DNA of 48,607 bases from the NCBI GenBank assembly GCA_020247055.1, contig JADCJL010000038.1, forward strand, positions 1 to 48,607, given 5' to 3'. Positions 37,674 to 46,055 of this stretch are shown here, in pieces. The notes beneath the pieces were generated by a model, which was not told where the DNA came from, made no database searches, and saw only the letters and a list, made by a program, of their open reading frames with translations. A program made the translations under genes and the position numbers. Each line of letters opens with the position of its first letter. Position 1 is the stretch's first letter. This stretch comes from Acidobacteriaceae bacterium (GTDB lineage Bacteria > Acidobacteriota > Terriglobia > Bryobacterales > Bryobacteraceae).

Positions 37674-39697
37674 GGCTGTTGGTTTTGGCTTGGGCGGTGG
37701 GCGGGGCGCTGCTGGCGCAGGCTCCGGTGAGCCGGTATGACGTGGGGAAGGCGGCCGCGAAGCCGAGCGCGGCGGGCGCCGGCGGCGAGTTGACCGTGGC
37801 GGGGAGCCGGCAGTGGACCGATACGGGAATGGACGTCGAGGCGGGGGATCTGCTGCGCTTCACGGCGACGGGCGCGTTGCGCTGGAACGGCCGGGAGGTG
37901 CCGCCGGAGGGGATTACGCGGGCGTGGATGGATATGATTAAGGCGTTTCCGGTGATGGACGGCAAGCGGGGGGCTCTGGTGGGCCGGGTGGGCGAGGGGG
38001 AGACGAACCGCCCGTTTCTGATTGGCCCGCAGGGGGAGCGGCGGGTGGCGGTAAAAGGGCGGTTGTTTTTGGGCGTGAATCAGGCGGCGACGGACGGGGC
38101 GGACGGGGCGTTTACGGTGCGGGTGGAGCGGGTGGCGGGGGCGGCGAAGGCGGCGCGGGTGCAGGCGCCGATCGTGAAAATGACCGATGCGCAGCTGAAC
38201 TCGGTGCCGGTGCGGGTGGGGGATAAGGAGGGGACGCCGGGCGACCGCGTGAACTTCTTCCTGGTGGGGAGCGAGGTGCAGGTGGTGGCGGCGCTGAAGG
38301 CGGGCGACTGGGTGACGGTGGACCGGAGCATCAAGGACACGATTCTGCGGGGGGCGCTGGCGAGTTTTTCAAAGCAGGCGTACTTAACGATTCCGATGAG
38401 CGAGCTGTACCTGTTCGACCGGCCGCAGGACTACGGGTGGGCGCATGCGGACCCGTTGAAGGTGGTGGCGGCGCGGCACCATTTCCGGATCTGGAAGGCG
38501 CCGTTTCAGGTGGGCGGGCGGACGGTGTGGGCCGGGGCGGGCACGCACGACGTGGGGTTTGACAAAGACGAGCGGAACGGCAAGCTGACCCACAAGATTG
38601 ACCCGGAAACGGATAAGGAGCGGGACTTCATCGGGCAGAGCCTGGCGGATACGGGGATGGTGGCGGCGCGGGAGTACATGACGGTGCGGAACCCGCTGCT
38701 CAAGGCCAGGACGGCCCACGGGCAGGAGTTTTTCTCCGACGGGCGGACGCTGGTGATCTACCTCGAAGGGGAGGAACACGACGCGAGCGAGGTGTTCAGC
38801 GACACCTTCTGCAGCGTGCTCGTGCAGAACAATCCGGACACGGGCAATTGGGGCGGCTGTCAGGATTGGGCGGAGCGGGCGGGACGGACGGATCGAAGGC
38901 TAGCTCCGTTAGGCAAGGAGTACCGGGTGCTGGTGGTGCCGGGGTTTATGAGCTCCTGCTTTGCGGAGAGTCCGGCGTTTGAGGAGGGGACGCGGGCGCT
39001 GCGGAAGCAGTACGGGATGACGGTGGAGTTGTTGGGGGTGGGGAATGACGGGTCGGAGGTCAACGCCAAGGAGATCGCCCGGTATCTGAACGAGAGCTGG
39101 AAGACCGACCAGCGGAAGTGGATTCTGGTTGGTTACAGCAAGGGGACGCCCGATATTCAAGAGGCGCTGGCGCGAGAGGGGATTGCGGATAAGGTGGCCG
39201 CGTTTGTGAGCGTGGCGGGGGCGAGCGGCGGATCGCCGATTGCGGACGCGATGCCGGGGCAGGCGGACCGGTGGATCCGGCAGTTTCAGTTCAAGACGTG
39301 CCGGGGCGATCTGTCGACCGGGTTCAAGAGCCTCGGTAAGGGGGTGCGGCAGGCGTTTCTGGCCGCGTTTCCGGAGCCGAAGGTGCCGACTTACTCCGTG
39401 GTGGCGTCGAGCAGCAAGGAGAATACGTCAAAGGCGCTGCAGCAGACGTGGATGCTGATGAACTCCTTTGACCCGGTTCACGACGGGCAGTTGACGCGGC
39501 AGGATGCGATTGTGCCAGGCAGCAAGTACCTGGGCGTGCTGAAGGGAGACCACTTTGCGGTGGCGCTGCCGTTTGATAAGTCGCCGGACGCGACCGTGCG
39601 CAACAACATGGACAAGACGCGATACCCCCGGGCGGCGCTGCTCGAGGCACTGCTCCGCGTGGTGCAGGCCGATTTGGCGCCGACCGGGGGCCGGTAG
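37670..39697 (+). CDS. Secreted fusion: PA-IL-like lectin, LssY_C and alpha/beta hydrolase domains
   Basis: A 675-residue protein starting at the ATG at 37670 (signal RLLVLAWAVGGALLAQ). Residues about 38-155 look like a PA-IL/LecA-like galactose-binding sandwich (WTDTGMDVEAGDLLRFTATG and RLFLGVN). Residues about 168-345 match the LssY C-terminal domain (DPLKVVAARHHFRIWKAPF, VWAGAGTHDVGFD, THKIDPETDKERDFI). Residues about 418-665 form an alpha/beta hydrolase with nucleophile Ser490 in LVGYSKGTPD, an early VLVVPGFMSSC strand, and a late GDHFAV His. I know of no standard protein with these three together. It probably binds and cleaves a lipid or glycolipid ester outside the cell. The gene overlaps the preceding hydrolase gene by 4 bp, implying stoichiometric expression. 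Confidence 0.8.
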   Translation: MRLLVLAWAVGGALLAQAPVSRYDVGKAAAKPSAAGAGGELTVAGSRQWTDTGMDVEAGDLLRFTATGALRWNGREVPPEGITRAWMDMIKAFPVMDGKRGALVGRVGEGETNRPFLIGPQGERRVAVKGRLFLGVNQAATDGADGAFTVRVERVAGAAKAARVQAPIVKMTDAQLNSVPVRVGDKEGTPGDRVNFFLVGSEVQVVAALKAGDWVTVDRSIKDTILRGALASFSKQAYLTIPMSELYLFDRPQDYGWAHADPLKVVAARHHFRIWKAPFQVGGRTVWAGAGTHDVGFDKDERNGKLTHKIDPETDKERDFIGQSLADTGMVAAREYMTVRNPLLKARTAHGQEFFSDGRTLVIYLEGEEHDASEVFSDTFCSVLVQNNPDTGNWGGCQDWAERAGRTDRRLAPLGKEYRVLVVPGFMSSCFAESPAFEEGTRALRKQYGMTVELLGVGNDGSEVNAKEIARYLNESWKTDQRKWILVGYSKGTPDIQEALAREGIADKVAAFVSVAGASGGSPIADAMPGQADRWIRQFQFKTCRGDLSTGFKSLGKGVRQAFLAAFPEPKVPTYSVVASSSKENTSKALQQTWMLMNSFDPVHDGQLTRQDAIVPGSKYLGVLKGDHFAVALPFDKSPDATVRNNMDKTRYPRAALLEALLRVVQADLAPTGGR

Positions 39698-39704
39698 GGT
39701 CCGA

Positions 39705-40754
39705 TTACTTCTTGGTGGCGACGGCGGCTTTTTCGAGGTCCGGGTTCACCGGCGCCTGGGCGAGGCCGAGCTTGTCGCGGAGTTCGACGTCGATGCGGCG
39801 GAAGAAATCCGGATTATCCTTGATGAACTGCCGGGCGTTATCGCGGCCCTGGCCGATGCGGTCGCCTTTGTAGCTGTACCAGGAGCCGGATTTCTCGACG
39901 ACGGTATTGGCGACAGCGAGGTCGATGAGGTCGCCTTCGCGGGAGATGCCCTGGCCGTAGATGATGTCGAACTCGGCTTCGCGGAAGGGCGGGGCGACCT
40001 TGTTTTTGACGACCTTGACCTTGGTGCGGTTGCCGATGACCTCTTCACCCTCTTTGAGCGAGCTGATGCGACGGATGTCGAGACGGACGCTCGAATAGAA
40101 CTTAAGGGCGCGGCCGCCGGTGGTGGTTTCCGGGCTGCCGAACATGACGCCGATCTTTTCGCGGATCTGGTTGATGAAGATGAGGCAGGTGTTGGACTTG
40201 GCGACAATGCCGGTGAGCTTGCGCATAGCCTGGCTCATGAGGCGGGCGTGGACGCCGACGAAGGAGTCGCCCATTTCGCCATCGAGCTCGGCTTTGGGGA
40301 CAAGGGCGGCGACCGAGTCGACGACGAGAACGTCGATGGAGCCGGACTGAATCAGCGTATTGGTGATTTCAAGGGCCTGTTCGGCGAAGTCGGGCTGGGA
40401 GACCAGAAGATTGTCGATATCGACGCCGAGCTTGCGGGCGTAGACGGGGTCGAGGGCGTGTTCGACGTCGACGAAGGCAGCGACACCGCCGGCCTTCTGG
40501 GCTTCGGCGACGACCTGGAGGGCGATGGTGGTTTTGCCCGAGGACTCCGGACCGTAGACCTCAATGATGCGGCCGCGGGGGAAGCCGCCCACGCCAAGGG
40601 CGTGATCGAGCGAGATGGAGCCCGAGGGGATGACCGCCACCGGCTGCACCGACTCCTTGGACCCGAGCCGGAGCACGGAACCTTTGCCAAACTGCTTTTC
40701 AATGGCTCCAAGCGTGGCTTGGAGGGCTCGCATTTTCTCTTTTTCGTCCAACAT
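39705..40754 (-). CDS. recA: Recombinase RecA
   Basis: A 349-residue RecA from the ATG at 40754 ([20 protein letters not shown]). Walker A GPESSGKT is at 68-75, followed by [12 protein letters not shown], Walker [20 protein letters not shown], loop L1 with [18 protein letters not shown], loop L2 with [20 protein letters not shown], and the C-terminal [13 protein letters not shown]. It binds ssDNA, exchanges strands and triggers LexA cleavage. The frame is open 27 codons further to an ATG at 40835 with GAGGGG in front. That start fits the promoter better (about 39-nt leader) but adds residues not usual in RecA; which is used is unsettled. It converges on the lipase gene with 7 bp between stops. 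Confidence 0.98.
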   Translation of the reverse strand: MLDEKEKMRALQATLGAIEKQFGKGSVLRLGSKESVQPVAVIPSGSISLDHALGVGGFPRGRIIEVYGPESSGKTTIALQVVAEAQKAGGVAAFVDVEHALDPVYARKLGVDIDNLLVSQPDFAEQALEITNTLIQSGSIDVLVVDSVAALVPKAELDGEMGDSFVGVHARLMSQAMRKLTGIVAKSNTCLIFINQIREKIGVMFGSPETTTGGRALKFYSSVRLDIRRISSLKEGEEVIGNRTKVKVVKNKVAPPFREAEFDIIYGQGISREGDLIDLAVANTVVEKSGSWYSYKGDRIGQGRDNARQFIKDNPDFFRRIDVELRDKLGLAQAPVNPDLEKAAVATKK

Positions 40755-40880
40755 AAGCTTTTCCTGTCGCGGAACTGGGTTTGATGCCTTCACCATAGTG
40801 TCCACAACGCGGGTCATTTCGCTAGTAGCCAGCATGTTTTTTCCCCTCGGAAGATGATTCGCTTTTTATTCGCCTGCTTC

Positions 40881-40908
40881 AGCATAGCGGATTGCGCGGG
40901 GGTGTCAA
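40881..40908 (-). promoter_or_regulatory. Sigma-70-type promoter of recA
   Basis: On the minus strand TTGACA (40903-40908) and TATGCT (40881-40886) are separated by 16 bp, close to the housekeeping consensus. Transcription would start near 40874, giving a leader of about 39 nt to the upstream ATG or 120 nt to the conserved RecA start. I did not find a convincing LexA box (neither CTG-N10-CAG nor GAAC-N4-GTTC). Confidence 0.65.
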
Positions 40909-40926
40909 GTACTTTTTGGCGTTTGT

Positions 40927-41628
40927 TTAGCGGGCGGGTTCGCGCATCCAGGCGGCGCCGAGGGGGACGGCGGTAGACCACAGATCGACGGAGGCGGTTT
41001 CGCCGGCGGGGTTGGTGGCGGTGACGGTGATTTTGCCGGGGGTGCCGGTGGTGCGGACGAGATTGACCGAGCCAAAGGCGGCGGGACCGGCGAGGTGGCC
41101 CTGGCCGCGGACGGACCAGCGGAGAGGGCCGGGCTGGTTGGCGGTGAGGACGGCGAAGCCGGTACGGTCGGCCGGGAGGGGGCCGGGGGCGGCGGCGAGG
41201 CGGAGGGCGCCGGGGTGAGGAGGCGGAGGGGCCGGCGGGGGAGCGGGGTCTTTGACAAGGCGGAGGGGCGTGGTGAGGCCGGCGGGGGCGAGGATGGCGA
41301 GGAGGTTTTCGGCCTGGAGCGGGACGGTGAATGCGTAGGGGGGCGGGAGGGGTTGGCCGTTGAGGAAGAGTTGGCCGGGCGGGGGACCGTCGAAGGCGAG
41401 GGCGAAGCGGGCGCCGGCGGTGAGGGTGAAGCGTTTGCGGTAGCAGCCGGGGGTGGGGCTGGGGATGGCGGCGGGGGCCCACCGTTTGTCGGGACGGGCG
41501 GGGTCGGCGCAGGCGGCGGAGTCGGGGTGGAAGCCCCAGTGGGCGTGGAGGGGCTTGGCGTCCTCGGCGCAGAGGTGGCCGGCGAGGAGGAGAAGGCAGG
41601 CTAGCGCTGGAGCGGGTCTTCGATCCAT
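40927..41628 (-). CDS. Small secreted beta-sandwich protein (beta-galactosidase-like accessory domains)
   Basis: A 233-residue protein starting MDRRPAPALACLLLLAGHLCA, a clear signal peptide. The mature part has a jelly-roll-like segment (PGCYRKRFTLTAGARFALAF, then GQLFLNGQPLPPPYAFTVPL), a Pro-rich linker (near 130-140), and an Ig-like segment (GKITVTATNPAGETASVDLW). This combination resembles the galactose-binding and Ig-like domains of GH2-type glycosidases but has no catalytic TIM barrel, so it may be a carbohydrate-binding accessory or an isolated remnant. Similarity is by pattern only. Its start overlaps the end of the thyX-like gene by 28 bp, suggesting co-expression, although no functional link is evident. 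Confidence 0.7.
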   Translation of the reverse strand: MDRRPAPALACLLLLAGHLCAEDAKPLHAHWGFHPDSAACADPARPDKRWAPAAIPSPTPGCYRKRFTLTAGARFALAFDGPPPGQLFLNGQPLPPPYAFTVPLQAENLLAILAPAGLTTPLRLVKDPAPPPAPPPPHPGALRLAAAPGPLPADRTGFAVLTANQPGPLRWSVRGQGHLAGPAAFGSVNLVRTTGTPGKITVTATNPAGETASVDLWSTAVPLGAAWMREPAR

Positions 41629-43034
41629 GGGGGCGTGCCGGAGAGGAGGCGTCCGAGTTCGGGTTCGAGACGCTCCATGGCTTCTTTCATCCGCCAGGCG
41701 ATGGAACGGTAGCTGAAGTGGCCTTTGACGCCGCTGCGGACGCGGCAGATATACTCGGCTTCGGCGAAGTCCATTTTGAACAGGAAGCGGCTGCGGGCGC
41801 CGAAGGGGAGGAGGTATTCGTTGGCCGGGGCGGGCAGTTGGCGCAGGGTGACGAGGGCTTGGTCCATGGCGACCTGGTATTCGACGGTGAGGCCGGCGTC
41901 GGTGATGACCTGGGGGGTTTCGTAACCGAGGAGGCCGGAGTAGTCCTGGCGGAACTGCTGGCAGCGGCGGTGGCGATGGAAATCGCGATAGGCGCCGACA
42001 TCCATGACGAGGTCGTAGCAGTAGAGGCCGCCGCGGAAGTTGCGGAGGAGTTCGTCGTGTTTGGAGCGGGAGCGGAGGGCGGTGTCGAGGATCTCCTGGC
42101 GGAGGGCGGGGGAGGCGGCGGCGGCCCATTCATAGAGGGCGCGGAAGGGCCAGGCGGTGACGGGGTAGAGGAGCGTGGCGGCGATTTCGGCGGCGGTGTC
42201 GGTGGGTTTGAACAGATCGACGTCGGTTTCGGGGGTGGGGGCGGCGGGGAGGTTTTGGTCGGCCCAGAGGCGAAGGTCGGCGGTGGATTGGCGGAGGTGT
42301 TCGTCGGGGTCGCAGTACTTGGCGAGGGTGGGGGCGAGGGGTTCGGTTTGCGCGTCGTCCCAGCGGCAGGCAGGGGGGGCGGCGCAGGCGGCGGCGATTT
42401 CGGCGCCGATGGCGCGGACCTCGGCGTAGGGGGAGGCTTTGAGACGGCGGATCTGTTTTTCGAGCGTACGGATGCTGGTGACCTGGCCGACGTTGGTGGG
42501 GACGGCCCAGAAGAGGAGATAGCGGGCGACGTCAAAGGCGCGGGCGGCGATGTTGCGCTGGTAGGCGTCGGGCTTCATCGACTCCGGGCGGGGGAGTTGG
42601 GCGGAGAGGTGGGCAAAGGCGGCATCGTGGACGAGGCGGTAGGCGGCGAGGAGAGCTTCGCCGGCGGCTTCAAACTGGCCGCGTTCGCGGAGGTTGAGTT
42701 CCGGGGGGATGACGAAGCCGGTTTTGCCGAAGTCCTGGTAGCGGGAGGATTTGGCCTGGCCGTCCCAGAGTTGTTCGTCTTCGACTTCAGCGGCGGCGAG
42801 TTCGGAGATGCCTTCGAGGCAGAAGGTGAGGTGGCCGAGGTCGGCGATGGAGGCGTGGCCGTACTGGAAATAGAAGCTTTCGAGGAACTTCGAGGAGTCG
42901 TGGGAGCGGACCCAATCGAGCGATTGGGTGATGGAGTCAGCCGAACGGCTGTAGCGAGCCAGGGCGTAGGCGCTTTTCTCGGGGGCCAGGGGGGCGACGG
43001 AAAGAATGCGCCGTTCAGGGGGAGGGGCTGGCAT
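41601..43034 (-). CDS. Double-length ThyX-like FAD-dependent thymidylate synthase
   Basis: A 477-residue protein (ATG at 43034), about twice the usual 220-250 residues of ThyX. The N-terminal module carries FYFQYGHASIADLGHLTF, SELAAAEVED and the nucleophile-loop-like GQAKSSRYQDFG. The C-terminal module carries the flavin/nucleotide motif region YRDFHRHRRCQQFRQDYSG and a repeat of the fold (VEYQVAMDQALVTLRQLP). The usual RHRxxxxxxxS spacing is stretched here (nine residues between RHR and Ser), and the two motifs lie in different modules, so an active site would form between modules. Classic ThyX makes dTMP from dUMP with CH2-THF and NADPH. The divergent dut gene supplies dUMP, supporting the role. 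It could instead be a degenerate flavoprotein. Confidence 0.82.
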   Translation of the reverse strand: MPAPPPERRILSVAPLAPEKSAYALARYSRSADSITQSLDWVRSHDSSKFLESFYFQYGHASIADLGHLTFCLEGISELAAAEVEDEQLWDGQAKSSRYQDFGKTGFVIPPELNLRERGQFEAAGEALLAAYRLVHDAAFAHLSAQLPRPESMKPDAYQRNIAARAFDVARYLLFWAVPTNVGQVTSIRTLEKQIRRLKASPYAEVRAIGAEIAAACAAPPACRWDDAQTEPLAPTLAKYCDPDEHLRQSTADLRLWADQNLPAAPTPETDVDLFKPTDTAAEIAATLLYPVTAWPFRALYEWAAAASPALRQEILDTALRSRSKHDELLRNFRGGLYCYDLVMDVGAYRDFHRHRRCQQFRQDYSGLLGYETPQVITDAGLTVEYQVAMDQALVTLRQLPAPANEYLLPFGARSRFLFKMDFAEAEYICRVRSGVKGHFSYRSIAWRMKEAMERLEPELGRLLSGTPPWIEDPLQR

Positions 43035-43053
43035 ACTGAATACTTCATTATGC
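43031..43053. promoter_or_regulatory. 23-bp dyad containing both start codons of thyX and dut
   Basis: GCATACTGAA-TAC-TTCATTATGC is an inverted repeat with 10-bp arms matching at 9 of 10 positions. The thyX-like ATG (minus, 43032-43034) lies in the left arm and the dut ATG (plus, 43050-43052) in the right. Each arm holds a -10-like hexamer for the opposite gene, CATACT (43032-43037) for dut and CATAAT (43047-43052, minus) for thyX, exactly 12 nt before the respective ATG. Neither gene has a Shine-Dalgarno. This suggests leaderless messages from back-to-back promoters, possibly shared by one dimeric regulator. Confidence 0.6.
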
Positions 43054-43481
43054 AATTGAAAGTGAAACGATTAGTAGCCGAGGCGACTTTGCCGAAGTAT
43101 GCGCACGGTCCGCTGGAGGATGCCGGGATGGATTTGTGCTCGGTGGTGGACACGGTGCTCGAGCCGGGGGTGCCGCAGGCGGTGGCCACGGGGCTATCGA
43201 TTGAGCTGCCGCCGGGCTACGAGGCGCAGGTGCGGCCGCGGAGCGGGATGGCATTGAAGCATGCCATTACGATTCCGAACAGTCCGGGGACGGTGGACCC
43301 GGGATACCGGGGCGAGTTGAAGGTGATTCTGCTGAATCTGGGCAAGGCACCGTATCCGATTGCTAAGGGCGACCGGATTGCGCAGATGATTATTGCGCGG
43401 TACGAGGGCGTGGAGCTGGTCGAGAGCGAGCTGAGCGAGACGGCGCGGGGCGAGGGGGGCTTTGGGAGCTCGGGCCGCTAG
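43050..43481 (+). CDS. dut: dUTP diphosphatase
   Basis: A 143-residue trimeric-type dUTPase hydrolysing dUTP to dUMP and pyrophosphate, which keeps uracil out of DNA and feeds dTMP synthesis. All five motifs are seen: DAGMDLCSV (1), RPRSGMALKH (2), GTVDPGYRGELKV (3), KGDRIAQMII (4) and the flexible C-terminal arm ARGEGGFGSSGR (5). The ATG at 43050 faces the thyX-like ATG with 15 bp between them. Its TAG shares a CTAG tetranucleotide with the stop of the convergent membrane-protein gene. Confidence 0.96.
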   Translation: MQLKVKRLVAEATLPKYAHGPLEDAGMDLCSVVDTVLEPGVPQAVATGLSIELPPGYEAQVRPRSGMALKHAITIPNSPGTVDPGYRGELKVILLNLGKAPYPIAKGDRIAQMIIARYEGVELVESELSETARGEGGFGSSGR

Positions 43482-43978
43482 ATCTTGGGCTTTTTCTCGA
43501 GTTCCTGGCCCTTTTTCACCAGGTACATGCCGAGGGCGAAGGAGAGGAAGCCCAGCAGGCCGGTGATGGCGAACTGGCCGAAGGTTTTCCAGTTGTAGCC
43601 GTTGAAGGGAAGGATGCGGGAGGGATCGGCGGGGTCGACGGGGAAGTCGTACTCCTGGCCGGCGACGATCCAGGACCCGCGGTACTTCCCGCGGGCCTCC
43701 TGTTCGCTCGCGGCTTCGACGGGGGTGGTGAGCTGGGTGCGCTGTTCGCCGAGGCTGGTGTTCCAGCTCATCTGGAGCTGGAAGGCGAAGCCTTTGGCGG
43801 TTTTGTAGCCGATGTCGTTTTTGAGGACTTTGACGTGGGCGCGGGGTGCCTGTTCGAGCTGGTAGTAGGGCTTCCAGGCGCCGATCATGGCGACGCCAAC
43901 GAAGAAGACTCCGGTGAAGGCCATGACCTTGCCGGCGGTGCGGAGGGGATGGACCGGGGTACGGGGGACGAAGGCCAT
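43478..43978 (-). CDS. DUF3592-like membrane protein
   Basis: A 166-residue protein from the ATG at 43978 (AFVPRTPVHPLRTAGKV). One membrane helix near the N-terminus (VMAFTGVFFVGVAMIGAW) and one near the C-terminus (FAITGLLGFLSFALGMYLV) flank an extracytoplasmic beta-rich domain (VKVLKNDIGYKTAKGFAFQL, ARGKYRGSWIVAGQEYDFPV). This layout and the short loop before the second helix resemble DUF3592 proteins. The tail is Lys-rich and cytosolic. Function unknown. GAAGAAG precedes the ATG. Its stop shares CTAG with dut. Confidence 0.8.
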   Translation of the reverse strand: MAFVPRTPVHPLRTAGKVMAFTGVFFVGVAMIGAWKPYYQLEQAPRAHVKVLKNDIGYKTAKGFAFQLQMSWNTSLGEQRTQLTTPVEAASEQEARGKYRGSWIVAGQEYDFPVDPADPSRILPFNGYNWKTFGQFAITGLLGFLSFALGMYLVKKGQELEKKPKI

Positions 43979-44159
43979 AAGTCTTCTTCGAGTCTCGCAG
44001 ATTTGGCCATAAAATCGGCGAATCGCGGTTCGATTTCTCTTGCACCGGCGCGGGATTCTGTGAAGAATTGGGACAGGACCGGGCATTTACTGGGGCTCGG
44101 ATAGTTTTAATTGCCGCCGGGGAGGACAGGGCGGCGACGGTCCACAACAGGAGCCCTTT

Positions 44160-46055
44160 ATGTGGATTGGATTTGTGCTGTTGCTTTTGGCGACGGCGGC
44201 GGTGGTTTTGCTGTCGCTCCATCGGATTGGACCCACGGAGGTGGGTTTGGTGACGCGCCGGTTTTCGGCGCGGAGGCTGGATGAGGATAACCCGATCGCC
44301 TTTCGCGGCGAGGCGGGATACCAGGCTGAGCTGTTGATGCCGGGGCTGCGGTTTCAGCTTTGGCCGGTCTTCGGGGTGGAGAAGTACCCGTGGGTGCAGG
44401 TGCCGGCGGGGCAGATTGGCGTGGTGATTGCGCAGGTGGGCGCGCCGCTGCCGACGGGCGCCAAGAGCGGCTCGTATCAGCCCGGCTTCGGGCAGTTTAC
44501 GGAGCTGGAGACGTTCGTAAGGGAGGGCGGGCAGAAGGGCGTACAGCGGCCGGTGCTGGCACCGGGTACGACGCTGCCGCTGCATCCGGTGGCCTTTCTC
44601 GTCATCACGCGGGACCGTGTTTTCGGGCGGCCGGTGGCCGAGCAGCTGCAGGGGCAGGAGTTGAGCCCGACGAGTTTCGGGCTGAGCCCGGCGGACTTGG
44701 AGGTGGTGCGGATTGCCAAGGAGGCGGGTGCGGAGGCGGACGTAATCGGGATCGTGTCGACGCTCGAGGGCGATCCGCTGTCGTCAGGCGATATTGCGAG
44801 CCGGCTGGGGCAGTTTGCCGATATCGCCGAGATGGAGCGGGGCGGGGAGACGCACGATGCAGAAGTGATCGATCGCCTCTTCAGCAACAAGAACGAGCTG
44901 CACAACAACTACCAGGATTTCCAGGCGTTTCTCGACCACGGGGGGCGCATCGGTCTGCAGCATGACCCGCTGCTGTATGGCGCCTACCTGTTGAACCCGT
45001 TTTTAGTGCGTGTCGAGAAGGTGCCGATGCTGGTGGTGGAGCAGGGGCAGGTGGCGGTGATCAAGGCTTATGTGGGCCTGGCGCCGTCGGATACCTCGGG
45101 CACGGAGTTTCCGTTCGGCACGCTGGTGCGGCCGGGGCATCGGGGCATCTGGCAGGAGCCGCTGCGCACGGGTAAGTATCCGATCAACCCATACTGCTAC
45201 AAGGCCGAATTGGTGCCGACGGCGATTCTGACGCTGAACTGGGCGGACCGGGTTTCGGCGGCGCACCATCTGGACGCCAAGCTCGAACAGATTGTGGCCA
45301 AGAGCTCGGAGGGGTTTGTGTTCAAGATGGATTTGCAGGTGCAGATCCATATTCCGGACACGCGGGCGCCGCGGGTGATTTCGACGGTGGGGACCATTCG
45401 GAACCTGGTGGACGAGGTGCTGCAGGCGGCGGTGGGGAACCATTTCCGGGATACGCTGCAGTCGATGCCGGCGGTGCGTTTTGTCGAGACGCGGCAGCAG
45501 GTGCAGCGGGAGGCCTACGGGCGGATCCGCGAGCAGTTGGCATCGTATTTTGTCGAGACGCGCGGGGTGTACATCCAGGACGTGATTCTGCCGCAGGATC
45601 TGGTGAAGGTGTTGACCGAACGGGAGATCGCCAAGCAGGAGATTGCGACCTTTGAGCAGCAGAAGCAGGCGCAGCAGCAGCGGATTGAGACCGAGCAGGC
45701 GCGCGGTACGGCCGATATGCAGGCCGATCTGGCGAAGTCGAAGGTGGGCGTGACGATCAAGTCGAACAACGCGAACGCGCGGAAGGCCGAGGCCGACGGC
45801 GAAGCGTTCTACATCGAACAGACGGGCCGGGCCAAGGGCGCTGAGGTGCGGGCCGTGGGCCTGGCGAAAGCCGAGGCTTACGATGCGCAGGTGAAGGCGT
45901 TTGGCGCCAACGCGACGGCGATTGTGAACGGCATCGACGCGATTGCCAAGAGCGGCATGCCGATTGTGCCGAATATCCTCGTGGCGGGGGGCAACGGCGC
46001 CTCGCTCGACGGGCTGGCGGCGGTGCTGATGAAGTATCTGTCGCCGGGCAAGTAA
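44160..46055 (+). CDS. SPFH/Band 7 (flotillin-like) membrane protein
   Basis: A 631-residue protein with an N-terminal membrane helix (WIGFVLLLLATAAVVLL) and the start GPTEVGLVTRRF. Two further beta-hairpin starts of the same kind occur, GQIGVVIAQVG (about 83-93) and GQVAVIKAYVG (about 295-305), separated by an inserted alpha-helical region (AADLEVVRIAKEAG-like to NNYQDFQAFLDH). The SPFH body follows (MDLQVQIHIPDTRAPRVIS, VGTIRNLVDEVLQAAVGNHF, RGVYIQDVILPQDLVKVLTE). The end is a long coiled coil (REIAKQEIATFEQQKQAQQQ) and an Ala/Glu-rich helix. Such proteins oligomerise and scaffold membrane microdomains or hold proteases. AGGAG precedes the ATG by 8 nt. No NfeD or partner gene adjoins. Confidence 0.9.
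   Translation: MWIGFVLLLLATAAVVLLSLHRIGPTEVGLVTRRFSARRLDEDNPIAFRGEAGYQAELLMPGLRFQLWPVFGVEKYPWVQVPAGQIGVVIAQVGAPLPTGAKSGSYQPGFGQFTELETFVREGGQKGVQRPVLAPGTTLPLHPVAFLVITRDRVFGRPVAEQLQGQELSPTSFGLSPADLEVVRIAKEAGAEADVIGIVSTLEGDPLSSGDIASRLGQFADIAEMERGGETHDAEVIDRLFSNKNELHNNYQDFQAFLDHGGRIGLQHDPLLYGAYLLNPFLVRVEKVPMLVVEQGQVAVIKAYVGLAPSDTSGTEFPFGTLVRPGHRGIWQEPLRTGKYPINPYCYKAELVPTAILTLNWADRVSAAHHLDAKLEQIVAKSSEGFVFKMDLQVQIHIPDTRAPRVISTVGTIRNLVDEVLQAAVGNHFRDTLQSMPAVRFVETRQQVQREAYGRIREQLASYFVETRGVYIQDVILPQDLVKVLTEREIAKQEIATFEQQKQAQQQRIETEQARGTADMQADLAKSKVGVTIKSNNANARKAEADGEAFYIEQTGRAKGAEVRAVGLAKAEAYDAQVKAFGANATAIVNGIDAIAKSGMPIVPNILVAGGNGASLDGLAAVLMKYLSPGK

Noticed and set aside
39698-39704. Terminator between the convergent fusion-hydrolase and recA genes
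   Set aside because: Only 7 bp separate the stops and no stem with a T-run is visible there.
41629-42129. Upstream extension of the small secreted protein to a 400-residue frame
   Set aside because: The extension is an Arg/Pro-rich shadow of thyX; the signal peptide starts at the ATG at 41628.
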